A DNA stretch of 64,000 bases from Brachypodium distachyon. Its lineage: Eukaryota > Streptophyta > Magnoliopsida > Poales > Poaceae. The translations under genes and the position numbers were made by a program. The stretch covers positions 38,653,237 to 38,717,236 of the forward strand of contig NC_016133.3 in assembly GCF_000005505.3 (NCBI RefSeq), read 5' to 3'. Below are positions 1 to 11,739 of the stretch, piece after piece (position 1 is the stretch's first letter; every line of letters begins with the position of its first letter). The notes beneath the pieces are model-generated. The model was not told where the DNA came from. It worked only from the letters and a program-made list of their open reading frames with translations, and ran no database searches.

Positions 1-1769
1 TCTGGCCTTTCATTGACTTGTGGGCCAAGTACTTCATGTTCCGGCCCCAAGTCCTTCCTGACAAAGACAATCCCGGCGCCGCTAAGCGCATGATTCAGTG
101 CGGCGCCGCCACCGTCATACCCCGCCGAGGTTCAGCCTTCCCTTGCATCCAAGGTCTTGAGTCCTGCAAGAAATGGCTCATGACTTTCTTCTACGTCAAG
201 AACTCCTCTGACACCAACAAGATCAATTTGCCGGGATTTGTAGTCGGCCCTCCGGAGGAGAAGAACTGGAAGTACGATCCCAAGGATAGTCTTCCCGAGA
301 TCAACGAGATTCATGCCGGCATCCTCGACCTCAAGGCGAATGGGATGACGGCCGACGATTTGCTGGCGACCTTCGTGTACCGGCGGTTATGCCCGCTCCA
401 GCGCCGGACACATAAGATGTGTTTCTACAGCAGCCAGTTTGACCCGAACCGGGTGTCAACCGTCCGGCTAGACAAGCTTGAAGTCCGGCGTCGAGTTAAG
501 ATGATCGTGAAGACGAACTTGTCTGAGCACTAGGCCTGGGGTATGCCGGCATTCAGCCGGAAGCACCGTCCGCCCCCGGTAAGTTTTTGTTTGTATGTGT
601 CTTCTATTCTCATCCGACATGATGATTATGCCGGCTTTCATCTGATAATGACTTATCTCGGCGCAACTTGATTCCTTTGTGCAGAGGTTTACCCTTCAGC
701 GCAATGAAGAAGGGAATTCCCTGGATAAGCGCTTTGGGAGGGAGCGCTTGACCATCGACCAGGAAGATCCGGACTCAGAGGATCATATGCCGATCGCTCA
801 TGCCGGCCCCCGTCGCACCGAAGGTAATGACATCCGATATTCTCTCATAGTTATTAGAACACTTATCATCAAAATGCTCACGCCTGCATCAATCCTGGAA
901 CAGCTGACTCGGACGATCCTGCCGATGCTGTGGCGTCGGGTCCGGCGGCTGCTGCGGCACCGGCCCGTGAAAAATGCATCGCCGAGAAGGATCTTTCGAG
1001 GACCGTAAAGCAGAAGAAAACTGCCGGGCGGCAACCAAAGCCAGAGCCCATGGTTGTTGGGTAAGATTTACTACATTTCTATCCTTGAAGTCGGTATTCT
1101 TCTTAACCATCATGAAGGTAACAAATTTTCATTTCTGCAGGGAGGCTCTGACGGCCACTCAGTCTCAGACGTGGATCGCGTCTGAGATCTCGGCAGCGCC
1201 ATCTCCGCGTGCCGAGCCTGCAACTCAGGCCACGGGAGAGACCAAAACTGCTGTAGACCCGACATCCCCCGTCAGGGATGTCGGCCCGAGCATCGACGCT
1301 TCGAGCGTCGCACCAGCTGGGACGTCTGCGGCTAGGACTTCGGCAACCAGGCCTGCTCCTTCCTCAGTAGTAACTGAGACGCAGACGGAGCCGCCTGTCA
1401 CGGAGACTCCTCAGCAGCCGGATACAGAGCCCCAAGAACCCTAAGGACCGCAAACGACGTCCACACCGCCATCGCCACCGCTGCAGCCGCAAGTTACCCA
1501 ACTAGCGGCTGCGCAAGCTAGGAGGACTAGGAGCCCGCTATCCCGGCGGGACAAGCGCCTCCGAGTTCCTCCAGCTCGCAGTCCGTCCGGGGTAACCAGG
1601 GAGTTCCCCTTAGGAAGTCAAGCGGGAATAGCTGGGGGTCGCCTGGCCAGTTCTGATGGACTGGAACAGCGCCGATAGCTATGAGGTGTACTCCGGCACC
1701 ATGCAGACGGCGCGACAGAGCCCTCTAGTGGGTCCATCACCCGTAGCGACTTCGAAGCCCCCAGCCCGG

Positions 1770-2616
1770 TAGGAGCCTGGGAAGGGGGTTGCCCCGGAGC
1801 AGGACTAGCCGGGCTGCAGGGGTTACCCCGGAAGACAGCGTGAAGGTACCCTTCGGGACGCCTCCCGGGAAGCTCACTTGCTGGGGAGGGTGTCTCCTGG
1901 TGCAAGCGCTTACAACAGGGCCGGTGCCCAGTGCAAGCAGAGTATCGACGCCACTTGGCCGCCCGGCAGGCCCCTTCTGTGCAGGGCTGGTCGGAGTGTG
2001 GAGTGTGGCACAAGCCGAGCATTAAATGCTCCGATAGGGAGAAGGTTACCCGTCTAGTCAGCCTACAGTGAGTAGCTTGCAGTGAATAGCCCGCAGTGAA
2101 TCTAGGGCACGTATGGCCCTAGCTACAGTGCGTTTTACCGTGCATGCATGCCAGCGCAGCAAAGGCAAGCTTCCTTGGGTTTTCGTTCGGCGCGTGTCCT
2201 GAGGCGCGTCCCCATGCAGACCGAGACACCTGTGGTATCACCTTGAGTATAAAAGAAGGACCAGCGCCACTGGTCAAGGGGTCGGGTTCTGGTTCTTCTA
2301 AGGTTGGACTGGAGCTGGGTTACGATCCCGAGTGATTTAGTCCAGAAGTAGCAAGTAGCCACTTAGCAGAAAGGAAGAGAGCTCCCGGGGGCTCCCCCGG
2401 CAACCTGTAAACACTTATTCATTGGTTAATACACACTCAGAAGTAGGATGTAGGGTTTTACACCTCCGGGTGGCCTGAACCTGGGTAAACCGACTTGTAC
2501 CTCGCTACGCTCGTCATGGGCCTCGCCGGCGATCGCCAGAGCGATCCCCACCGCCCACTGCCGAACCTAAAAGGGGGTGCCTCGCATCCCCGGTGTCAAA
2601 GCCTCGGGCTACGATA
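1770..2616 (+). repeat. Solo or 5'-truncated LTR of the B/C retrotransposon family
   Basis: The stretch aligns along its length with the LTRs at 20206-21115 and 24530-25440. Shared blocks include the ACTAGCCGGGCTGC block, the TATA box TATAAAAG at 2248-2255, the GTAGGGTTTTACACCTC block, the GATCGCCAGAGCGATC block and the end ...GCTACGATA. No internal element sequence follows, so it is a solo LTR. The first 80-90 bp that begin TGTCGCACCAG in the relatives are not visible, and coding sequence of the host gene seems to run to about 1765, so the 5' end is lost or very diverged and no target duplication could be confirmed. Confidence 0.7.
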
Positions 2617-5600
2617 GATGTTCCAGGCAAGGGTCGCCTTGTTTGAGTCTAGCCGCGTTGCTGAGGTACGAAGAATTCCTTTGAAGTTTTTTACTCTAAT
2701 TCTAGTATCCATATTGCTAGTCCCCGAGGTTTAGGGCGAGTAAGAATTAGTCGGCCTGAAGCTTATCTTAGAAAACTTCAAACACTTATTCCTCGAGATT
2801 CAAGCCGGGTTTAGAATTGTCGGCCTGAAGCTTAAAAACTTCAAACACTTATTTCCCGAGATTCAGGACGGATTTAGAATCGTCGGCCTGGAGCTGACAA
2901 CTGCTGACCTCCCACTGTAATATAATTAACTCTGGATCACCGTTTTTGCAGTCTTGCATGAATAAGCGCACCGCCACCTTCAAGGTCCTGCTGGCTAAGC
3001 ACAAGAAGTTGACGGCAGAGCACAAAGCTTTGGTAGCCGAGCACCAGAACAAGAGTAAGTACATTTCCACCGATATAGAAAACTATGTTCTAGAATTAAT
3101 GTACTGTGAAAAGTGATACGTGCTTTCGTTCACAGCCGGGGACGACGCTCAAGCGTCGGAGCTCTTGAAGCGCGTCGCGGAGGTGCAAGGTATAACCTCA
3201 TCCTTATCTCGGGTCCCATCCATTTTAAACTTGAGTTCTTGTAATTCATGTCTTCCAAACAAACGAGAAGACTCGGCTGGAGGAACAACACCGGGATGAG
3301 GTGGCCTGGCTGAAAGCGTAGCTCGAAGCGCAGGCGGAGGCGCACAAGGCCGAGGTAATTCAACTTACCTCGGCTCTCTCCACCCAAGCTGACGAGAAGG
3401 TCCGCCTGGAAGGCAAGGATCTTGTCGCCCAGGCCGAGACCCGCGCCACTTCTGCCGAGGAGGGGAAGGCTTAGAGCGCCCGCCTGCTCAGCGTGTGCAC
3501 GCGGGATCTTGTTAGGATAGACGGGATGTTGACCAGTAAGTTGCCCTTGTCCAGATCTTTTCCTTTGATCATTTGGCCGAAAGCAGCAATAAGGTGCCGA
3601 GATTCATTCATTACTTCCTTTTTGTCTTTGCCAGAACTTTTTCCACTTTCTACCGAGACTGCCCAGGCCGCCGTGATCAAAGCTCGCGGGAGGAGGAATC
3701 CAGCCAGGGCCGTACCCTCAGAGTATGACTTGGAGGACTATCTGGTCAGCTTCGCAAGCCGCGTCAAGCCCCTGAAGTCTTTCGGGGTCAACATGCTCAA
3801 TGCCGGCATTCGTGCCTTCTGAGCTTTGTGGCCGGGAGAAGAAGCTCCAACCGACATCCCGGAACTGGCGAAGCGTCTCCTAGGGGTGGAGGACCGGCTG
3901 AACGAGTGGCGGGAGTCGGCCGCTCGTGTCGGCGCCGACGAGGCTTTGTCATTCGTACTTTCTTGGTATGACGGCATCAACCTCGACGTGTTGCAGTCGA
4001 TGCGTGTCGGCTCCCCCTTTGAAGCAATCCTCCCCCTTACTAGGGTTCGATCTCTGTGCTTACCGTGCTAGTCCCTGGATCGACTCACTAGCACACACAG
4101 TTTCATGATGAAGTATACAGAAACAAAGGTCAAAAGTACTTTATTACATCGCATCATCCATAATTTAAATAGTACTTACAACCTCGCATGACCTCTTGGG
4201 CCAGCATAAAACAAATACTGTTTCATCATCATAAAACAATGTTTCAAAACTGCAGCGAAAAAGGGTAGAACATAAGGGCCACACTACTCCAAGGTGAGAG
4301 TATGTTGGAATGTAAGCACATGACCCATGACAAAATGACGAATCTCACTCATCGTCGGATCCACCTGCATTGTTAATTGCAGCCACTACGTGGTCAATAC
4401 ATTTGAATGTATTGGCAAGCTCACTAGAGTTATAAAAGACCTACCAAGTACATGCATAGTTTGGCTATTTTGCATAAAAGCATCATTATTCAAATCCTAT
4501 CATTTTTAGACAAATAGTTTTGAATTCTATTGGACACGGGGTAGAAACACCCATGCTCCTATTAACCTAGGCACATTGATTAGAAACATCAATGCTCCTA
4601 CCCAGTTCAAACCATTCATTTTATTAGGAAATTGGGATGAGTGAGACCTTCCTTACAGCTCGAATATCTAGTTGCTCATAATTGTCCTTAACCGGGGACA
4701 CGGCTAAGTACTTAGTTTGACACTCTCGAGAGGTGGTACACTTTCCCACAAGAAATCGACGTGTTAATCCCTTGCTGTCCTCAGGGTAGAGTAGCAACGG
4801 CATCGATTACAGGAATTTGCAGAACATATTCCTCCAAACCACCTGAGGGACGCGTTCCAACCTACACTGCTACATACCGATGTTATCTCGGATCCAGGTT
4901 CATATTTCTTACATCCATCCTGGCAGAGCCCATAATACCATGTGGTTGTACTGGAAGCTAGTAAACAGGAAACTAGTCCAGTCTCTGGTTACCCCGGGTG
5001 GCATCCCACATTGTGACGCAGGCGCTCCCCGAATCGCACGGGGAGACGACCATGGACGCTCCCGAATCACACGGAGAGACGACTCAGCGGGCCCCATAGA
5101 AATGGACCTAACGTCACGACATCCGAAAATTCAAAGCAGCCCACTCAGGACGGTTCATTGAATTACTTGTTTTGCCATACACTAGGAAAATCATATTGTA
5201 ATTCAATAGTATCACATTATAATAATACCACCCTCGTATATTATCATAGCATAGCATTTTACTACTACGATGGCGATTGGTGGTGTGGACATGGCAAGGG
5301 TATCTTATACTACTAGAACAGATCATAACTAGCATAGATAGAATAATAATCCTAATAATGCAACTAATAAAATCTAGTGCATAATAAAATAATGGGATGA
5401 TGGTCAAAGTGAACTTGCCTTGATAGTAGTTGGTATTCAAGCACTCTTCACAATCACACAGTTCGCTCTCCGAGAAAACTATACAATCAAGCAAACATAT
5501 ACATACATAAACACACCATAGAAGCAAAAGATTATGTATGCCATGATGCAATGCAAAACATGTGACATGAGTTTGGTTTATTTTATTTGGGTGATCTTCT

Positions 5601-5658
5601 GATCCAAAGCCTTGAGAATTAAGCACATGCAATTAGGTTTTTAAGCAAAAGCAAAGGC

Positions 5659-5674
5659 TAGGGTTTAAACCCTA
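5659..5674. promoter_or_regulatory. Inverted telo-box pair in X1
   Basis: TAGGGTTTAAACCCTA is a perfect 16 bp palindrome made of two inverted telo-box motifs (AGGGTTT and AAACCCT). Telo-boxes are plant promoter elements. Here it lies in an AT-rich part of X1, and whether it acts is unknown. Confidence 0.35.
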
Positions 5675-6733
5675 AAATGAGGTTTTATTTGCATCTGAAA
5701 AGTAATTTAATTCAAAATATTTATTTATCTGTTCCATTGGACAGAGGACAATAAAACAAAATTTTGGGCACTGGTTTCATTCAAAAAGGACTTCTAAATA
5801 ATTAGTTATGATTTAAATGGCATAAAACCCTAATCTGTAATTTGAATATGATTCAAGTATTCAAATTTGAAATTGGATAGTGCCAAAAGATTCCAAATTT
5901 TCTAAGGATTCCAAAAAGGTGTGGATCATTAAATTTGGCCAAACAGATTTAAAGTTATGATCATTTGAAGTTACGGGGGCCTATCTGCAAAATGCCATTT
6001 AATTAATCCGGGGGATTAAAATTAGATTTTTATTTTATAAAAATAGATGCCACGTGTCGTGTTCCTATTCGTCGGTACCGGTTCGGTTAAGTGAATAAAA
6101 ACGATGTAATCTATACCGTTGATTAAAGATCGGACGGACGAGGGGCTAGGGTTTTTACCGGGCGGCGGCGGCGGTCACGGGAGACGGAGGGGATGGCGGC
6201 GTGGGCACGGGCGCGGGGGCGCTGAATGCTCCAGCGGGGCTGGCGACGCGGGGAGTTCACAGGGAGGCGCGGCGCGGCACGGCGCAGACGGGGGCGCGGT
6301 CGGGGACGGCGGGGTCGGCGCCTAGGACGAAGACGGGCGGGCGGCGCGGTTGGCGCACGGCGGCGCGGCCTCGGGGGTTCGTCGGCGGGGAGTTGGAGCG
6401 CACGAAAAGGAAAGAGAAGCTCGTCATCTTGACCGCGAGGGAGAGAGAAGAAGATGGAGATGGACGGCTTCGAGGTTTACTCGCGGAGCTCGTCGGCGTG
6501 ACGCGAAGACGGCGACGGCGCGGGTGCGGCTCCGGCGAGAAATCGGGGCGGCCTGGCGGCGTGATAGCGAGGGGGAGCAAAGGGGAAGAAGAGAGGGCGT
6601 CGCGGGGCTTAAAAGGACGCGCTCGGGCGTGCAAAAGGAAGGGCGGAGGAGGAAATTGCGGCGGCGAGCGCGCGGGGACGGCGGCCGGGAATCGCGGCGG
6701 TGGCGCGAGCGCTTTCCTTCGGGAACGAAATCC

Positions 6734-6758
6734 CTGACAGGTGGGCCCCACCTGTCAG
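6734..6758. promoter_or_regulatory. 25 bp palindrome with GTGGG-C-CCCAC core inside X1
   Basis: The sequence is an inverted repeat with 12 bp arms (CTGACAGGTGGG) around a single C. The core GTGGGCCCCAC matches the consensus bound by class I/II TCP factors in grass promoters. The X2 copy has a related but non-palindromic GGTGGGACCCAC near 14957. It sits at the end of the GC-rich block, where an LTR promoter could lie; function is inferred only. Confidence 0.45.
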
Positions 6759-7521
6759 CGGGTGCGGGCGCGGGCGCTGGGCTGCGGGCACGCGCGAGGA
6801 GTTTGGCCGGTTCGGCCCAATTCGGCCGGGCCGGTCCGTTTGCTCTTTTTTTTTCTTTTACCCTTTTCTTTTTCTGTTTTTCTTATTCCTTTGATATCTT
6901 TTGATTTTGAACTCCAAATTGGTCCAAATAAATCTCAGAAAATTTGTAAAATCATGTTCTACCATGATACAACTTTTGGGAGTAGTTTCCCCTCAAAATA
7001 AAATATAAAAAAAATACATTTGCCCTATAAATGCCTCTAGGCTATATATCTATTTAAATAAAATACTTTTTCAACTCTAAATAATTATCCAAAAATTATG
7101 GGATAGCTTATATATGCATTAAACCCTTTTATGCATAAACCCTATTGGTTTGAAAATTCCAAAGCTCAAATGGGTGTAAACCAAATCTTTTAAAGTCTTT
7201 TGAGATTCAAATTTGAATTCAAACATGCAATTGTGGCATGATGCTTATGGATGGAATGGATATGTAAAAGTTTGAAATTTTTGGGATGTTACACCCTTCC
7301 TCTCGGACCCGGAGCTGATCGCGAAGCGGCAGGAGCGGGCTTACTCCTTCATTCAATATGCCGATGTGCATAAATTTGTGGAGGGTCTGACAGCAGACGG
7401 GGACGAGGAGGCGGCCGAGGAAGACGAGGAAGAAGTCGACGGAGAGATTGTGGTCGAGTCGGCTGCCACCGCGACAGACGCTCCGAGTGCCAGCACCAAC
7501 CATCCTTCTGTTTCGTCTTAA

Positions 7522-8243
7522 GTATGTCGAAAAAAACACTTTAAAGCTATCAGATCCCTGGGATGCCGTTTGCAGATGTAACCGGTTCGAAATACTTTTG
7601 GTTGTGAAGCACAATATTTTTAATTTGCTTAAGTCTTTTAATTATCGAGTTTTCAACCGAGTCCCCGAGTTTATTTTTTCTGTCGGTGAAATTTTATGAC
7701 TTCGGTTCTTTGTCTGCCTTGTCGGCGTTCGACGCACGAATCGCGAAGTCATAGAACATACCTTTCAAAAAAGTTTAAATTGAAAAAACTCGCTTGGGGA
7801 TGCCCAATACAGGAAGGAAATGCCGGGTTAGGTAAAATAACACGCATCTTGGCTTGCTCATTTGCTTATGTCGGCAGCCATTTTTCATGTGTTCAGTGAT
7901 TTCGTACCCATACTCTAGCTTGCCATGAAGCCGGGCTGCGGACAACAGCGAAGTCGTAGAGGGAGTTTTTAGTACCGACACGTTACTAAACTGACATAAG
8001 ATTACACAACCAAGCCACATCGACACACAAAATGATAAATGCAATACAACACTTAAATAGCATGGAAGTCCTCGAGTTCCTTTTAAGAACTCGGCGGATA
8101 ATTTCATTGTCTCAAAATATTCAACATAAGGAAAAAACGATACAAATACTCATCTCTCAAGTATAGAACGGTCGAAGCAAAGCTACATTCCAGGGCCTCT
8201 TGGTCTCCTCGCCTGACCGGTCCATCCTGTTCGCTTTGGGATC
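7522..8243. other. Convergent spacer between the accessory gene and integrase of element A
   Basis: This 720 bp stretch separates the stop codons of two tail-to-tail genes. It should hold both 3' untranslated regions. It is mostly AT-rich with no long coding pattern and no repeat boundary that I could see. Confidence 0.5.
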
Positions 8244-9087
8244 CTACGCATCTATAAGATAGTAGGAATCATTGTGTAGCGCTTTGCTCACAATGAAAGG
8301 TCCTTCCCATGGGGGTGATAGTTTATGCATGCCGGCTGTGCGCTGCACAAGTCGGAGCACGAGTTCTCCTTCCCGAAATACTCGCGGGTTTACCTTCCGG
8401 CTGTGATAACGCCTTAGGTGTTGCTGATAGATGGCCGACCGAGGTAGAGCCAATTCCTGTGCTTCTTCGAGCAGGTCGACATCATTTTCTCGGGCCTCTT
8501 TTACCTCGGCCTCTGTATACATGGTCACTCGCGGCGAGTCATGTTCAATGTTGGCTGGTAAGACAGCTTCCACCCCGTATACGAGGAAGAATGGCGTGTA
8601 GCCTGTAGAGCGATTTGGAGTCGTCCCGAGACTCCATAGCACAGCTGGGAGATCGTCTAACCAGCATCCCGGAGTGCGTTCTAGTGGCTCAATCAGCCGA
8701 GGTTTTATGCCGGCTAGAACCATGCCGTTTGCTCTCTCAACTTGTCCGTTGGACTGAGGATGTGCCATGGAGGCGATGTCCAGCCGGATTTTCTTTTCCG
8801 CGCAAAATCGCACGAAAGGTCCCTCCGTGAAGTTTGTGCCGTTATTCGTGATGACGCTGTGCGGGTAACCGTACCTCAATAAGATGTCTTTCAGAAATGA
8901 TATGGTGGTCTTGCCGTCACACTTCCGTATCGGCTTCACTTCGATCCACTTGGTGAACTTGTCAACCATGACCAAGATATGTGTCATACCTCCTCGCGCC
9001 CGCTTGAAGGGTCCCACCATATCCAAACACCAAACAGCAAACGGCCAAGTGATTGGAATAGTCTTGAGCTCAGATGCCGGCATGTGA
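8244..9087 (-). pseudogene. Integrase catalytic core and C-terminus of element A, fused to truncated gag
   Basis: About 279 residues of a Ty3/gypsy integrase. The first catalytic Asp is in LDMVGPF and the Glu in NGQVERAN. The second catalytic position reads TNNGTNF where the family has DNGT, so the Asp is replaced by Asn and the enzyme should be inactive. The C-terminal segment ...PPWEGPFIVSKAL... is typical for the lineage. The N-terminal zinc-binding part, the RNase H domains, reverse transcriptase and protease are all absent: the frame starts directly downstream of a truncated gag domain. The upstream part of pol has been removed by a deletion with its junction near 9085-9100. Confidence 0.9.
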
Positions 9088-9468
9088 ATTGTGGAGGTTG
9101 TTCCATCTTGTCAGGTAATCCCGGTCAGTCTCGTTGTCCCTTTGCTTGCACATGGACAACTGCTGAGGGTGATTCGGCCTCTTGTAAGTGCTCGTGAAAT
9201 TGCTGACAAAAGCTTCTTCAAAGTCTATCCAGCAATTGATGCCGCCTTCCGGCAAATTGTTCAGCCAAATCCTGGCCGGCCCCACCAGCATTTGGGGTAC
9301 ACAACGTATTGCCCATCTGTGGTTGCCGCCTGCCACATGCACCGCAGTGACATAGTCTTCCCGCCAATCTTCCGGCTTAGTGCTGCCGTCATACGTTCTC
9401 GTGCCCCCGGGCAGCTGGAAACCCTGCGCTGGTGTCTCCCTTATGATCCGGTGCGCGAAACAGCGCGG
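9088..9468 (-). pseudogene. C-terminal gag domain of element A, truncated
   Basis: The conserved retrotransposon gag domain can be read on the minus strand from about 9440 to 9088, including TYDGSTKPEDW, ARIWLNNLPEG and the DRDYLTRWNNLHN end. It is in frame with the upstream gag segment except for one TGA at the border near 9469. It stops abruptly where integrase begins. The zinc knuckle expected downstream is missing with the deleted pol. Confidence 0.85.
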
Positions 9469-10936
9469 TCATGGAGGGCCTTGTTCTTCCAAAAGCTCCG
9501 ATAAATAGATTTTGTCGAGCCGCTGCCGGGCATCCAGCGGCGACACTTGCCTGTTCCCTACCCGGGCTCCGAGCGGGCCGAGATTATCACGTTCTCGCCT
9601 GAGATAACCTTCATCACCCATGGCCGAGTACCCGTCATCGTAACGGTCTTGCCGGCGATCTTCACCTCGATACAGGGGGTTGCGCCCGACATCCTGCTGA
9701 CCCGCAGCAGTATTGGGTGCCGGACGCCGAGGTTGGTGTCCATGACTAGCCGAGTGACGCTCTTGCTGGTCTCGGCGATTGTTGCCGAGACGCAGACCAC
9801 TTTGGTTGTCATTGACTCTGCTGACCATTTGCTTCTCGGCCAGGGCCGGATCATAGCGCTCTAGTCGCTTATCTCGGCCTGAGTTGACACTCTTGTCTCT
9901 CTTGCCACCAGGCGAAGACGCTTGCTTGTCAACCCGGCCATCAGCGCCCGCGGCCGAGTGATTGACTTGAGATGCACCGGGCTTGCCGTGCACCCTCATG
10001 TATGCCTCATTCTGCTCGTTAGCTGTGCGGAGCAACTGTTTCACACACAACAGCTGCAATCGGAGCGCCTCTCCCGTGAGATTTGGCAACTCTTCTGCTG
10101 CAGCCTCGGCGGCCCTGAGATTTTTAACAGGGGTGTTGTATTTCGGCTTTAGTGCCGAGACAAAACTTGCCGACACCGCGGGCATCCTCCTGCCATCTCT
10201 AGCTATCTCGGCGTTCAGGTTCCTGCCACGGTTACGCACTTCCCTAACTCTTCTAGGGTTAGTCAATGCGGTAGAATTGAGACCATGGGCTTTGTTATAC
10301 TCACGGAGCGAAATATGAAGCTCTTGCCGAGCACGAGCCACGTCGACAGCTTCTTGCAGCAGTTTCTGGCGCTCCAACTTCAACTCAGCCTGCAGCTGAG
10401 CCGGGTTAGCGTTTGACGCCACCGATGTGGTCAGCCGTTCGATGGCGGCCGGGAGCTGAGTCGGCTTTGGCGGTAGAGCTGACGTGCCGGCTTGAGCAGC
10501 TATGTTCTCTGGCTTCTCCATGGGGAACTTCGCCGTTCTGCCAGATTTGCTTGGGACCGCGCCAGTCTTTGCAACGCCCTTGCCAGCATCAACGCCGTGA
10601 GCCGTCACCATGACCTCCACACGGTCACCGGGGCAGTTGACATGCTGGCCGCGAACCGTGCAGACGGCGGGGGGATCTTCGGCCACCACCACTTGCTCGA
10701 GGTACCGGCAAGTACTGTCAGTGGCGACATAAACCTCATGCATGCCGAAGATGATGAAACGGCCGGCGCAAGGAAGTGGTGCGTTGTTGAAGCAGCCGGC
10801 ATTGTTGTCGATGAAGCCCAGAGAGCCGAATCTCTGGACCAAACCGGAGACCACGCGCTCTCCGATGACGAGGAAGCTTCCCGTCCGGATGAAAACTCTA
10901 GCCAGCGCCGCTACTGGCCCCACGGTGGGCGCCAAC
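9469..10936 (-). pseudogene. N-terminal gag region of element A
   Basis: An open minus-strand frame of nearly 490 residues runs from the primer-binding site to the TGA at 9469. It holds a globular N-terminal part, a Q/E/R-rich coiled-coil-like middle (around LQAELKLERQKLLQEAV) and a basic, low-complexity C-terminal third rich in R, D and G. The frame is open into the LTR, so the true start is not fixed; an ATG near 10743 is a candidate. It makes the structural capsid polyprotein in intact relatives. Here it is joined through one stop to the truncated gag domain downstream. Confidence 0.7.
10918..10936 (-). other. Primer-binding site of element A
   Basis: TTGGCGCCCACCGTGGGGC directly follows the LTR end on the minus strand and has the TGGCGCC start common to gypsy primer-binding sites. 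The tRNA primer is not assigned. Confidence 0.7.
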
Positions 10937-11739
10937 TGTCGTGGTGGTGTCATGGCAGATGCCAAAGGATGGCTTATGTTGGGGTCAATGGACGAAGGAG
11001 GATCTGGAGGGATGACGTGATGAGAACCATGCATAAACACAAGAACACACACACGATTTACCCAGGTTCGGAGCCTTCTTGTTGAGGTAAAACTCCTACT
11101 CCTGCTTGGTTGTATTTGCCGAGATACTAAGATCTACAATGGTGCTCCTTGAACAGTTTTCTTGAGCAAGAAGAAGAAGAAGGGGGAAACCCTAGATGAC
11201 TAAGTGAAGCCCCCTCTCCTGGGAGGGGTAGTGCTCCTATTTATGAACCGCCCATGTCACACTGACATATGGACCAAAAACTAACGTTATCTTCTACGGG
11301 TCCCGCCGGGCACGTCCTTTGGTTCCCTTTGGGGCGCACAGCAGGGGACAAGGCGGCTTTACTTTTCCTGGCGTCTGGCAACACGTACAGTGACCACGCG
11401 TCGGTTTCCGTCATCGATTCTCTTTCGGTGCTTCTTTGCGCAGTCGCCTGACACCGAGACGTAAGAAACGACTGCTTTTCCGTGATAAAGAGGGCGCTGT
11501 TTTACTTTGCACCATGTGATAAGGATAAAGCCGTTGAGACATCTCGGCCCTGGCCGAGATCGAAGTATTCGTGCTTATCCTGCAATCACATAAGACAAGA
11601 TAGATATGCCGGCATACACTTGGTATGTCGGCCCGGTATTAGTTCGGCTTAAAGGTGCCGGCGTACATGCCTGTACCGGCTTTAACTTCGTTATCTCGGC
11701 TAATGTGTGCCGTCTTGACCCTATCAGGGGCCCCCGACA
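10937..11739 (-). repeat. 5' LTR of element A (minus orientation)
   Basis: Read on the minus strand the LTR begins TGTCGGGGGCCCC at 11739 and ends CCACCACGACA at 10937. It is followed immediately by TTGGCGCCCACCGTGGGGC, a typical gypsy primer-binding site. A TATA-like CATAAATAGG lies around 11236-11246 on the minus strand. The 803 bp unit has the TG...CA ends expected. Its partner at the other end of the element lies outside the window, so no target duplication can be checked; the outer flank reads CCTCG. Confidence 0.88.

Larger units (their letters stand above)
4020..7293 (-). mobile_element. X1, 3.27 kb TG...CA unit with CCCTT target duplication (probable long solo LTR)
   Basis: On the minus strand the unit begins TGTAACATCCC and ends GGATTGCTTCA. 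It is flanked by CCCTT at 4015-4019 and 7294-7298. Removing the unit and one CCCTT restores the reading frame of the accessory gene of element A (...VGSPF then LSDPEL...), which fixes both ends to the base. A second copy, in the opposite orientation, is at 14377-17758. TG...CA ends and a 5 bp duplication are LTR-retrotransposon hallmarks. No gag or pol, and no second terminal copy, is seen, so a solo LTR of a large, probably non-autonomous family fits best. The unit has a GC-rich block (about 6150-6830) between AT-rich flanks and a palindrome at 6734-6758. The ORFs in it are compositional and are not called as genes. Confidence 0.8.
1..7521 (+). pseudogene. Antisense spliced accessory gene of retrotransposon A (gypsy-type transposon domain plus coiled coil), broken
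   Basis: This gene lies on the strand opposite to gag and integrase of element A and converges on integrase (stop 7521 against stop 8244). The reading frame is open to the left edge. Its first exon (to 578) carries the conserved core found in grass proteins labelled putative gypsy-type transposon domain (PF04195 type), with motifs such as WAKYFMFRP, GLESCKKWLMTFFYVKN and RRRLCPLQRRTHKM. Further exons with GT-AG borders can be read at 685-823, 904-1060, 1141 to about 1769, 2952-3054, 3136-3189, 3268-3535, 3635-4019 and 7299-7521. The middle exons are rich in A, E, K and Q and look like coiled coil; the end is acidic. In-frame stops occur near 531, 3319 and 3472 and after 3820. Two insertions split it. 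The cellular role of these accessory proteins is unknown; this copy cannot make a full product. Confidence 0.75.

Noticed and set aside
1440..1770. A start of the solo LTR upstream of 1770
   Set aside because: The frame here reads like the proline-rich accessory gene exon and does not align with the TGTCGCACCAG start of the related LTRs.
5114..5632. 172-codon minus-strand ORF
   Set aside because: Lies in an AT-rich part of X1 with unlikely composition (I, Y, C, H) and no counterpart frame in X2.
6119..6904. Several overlapping ORFs of 60-184 codons on both strands
   Set aside because: They lie in the GC-rich block of X1, consist of R, G, A and P runs in all frames, and are not conserved as frames in X2.
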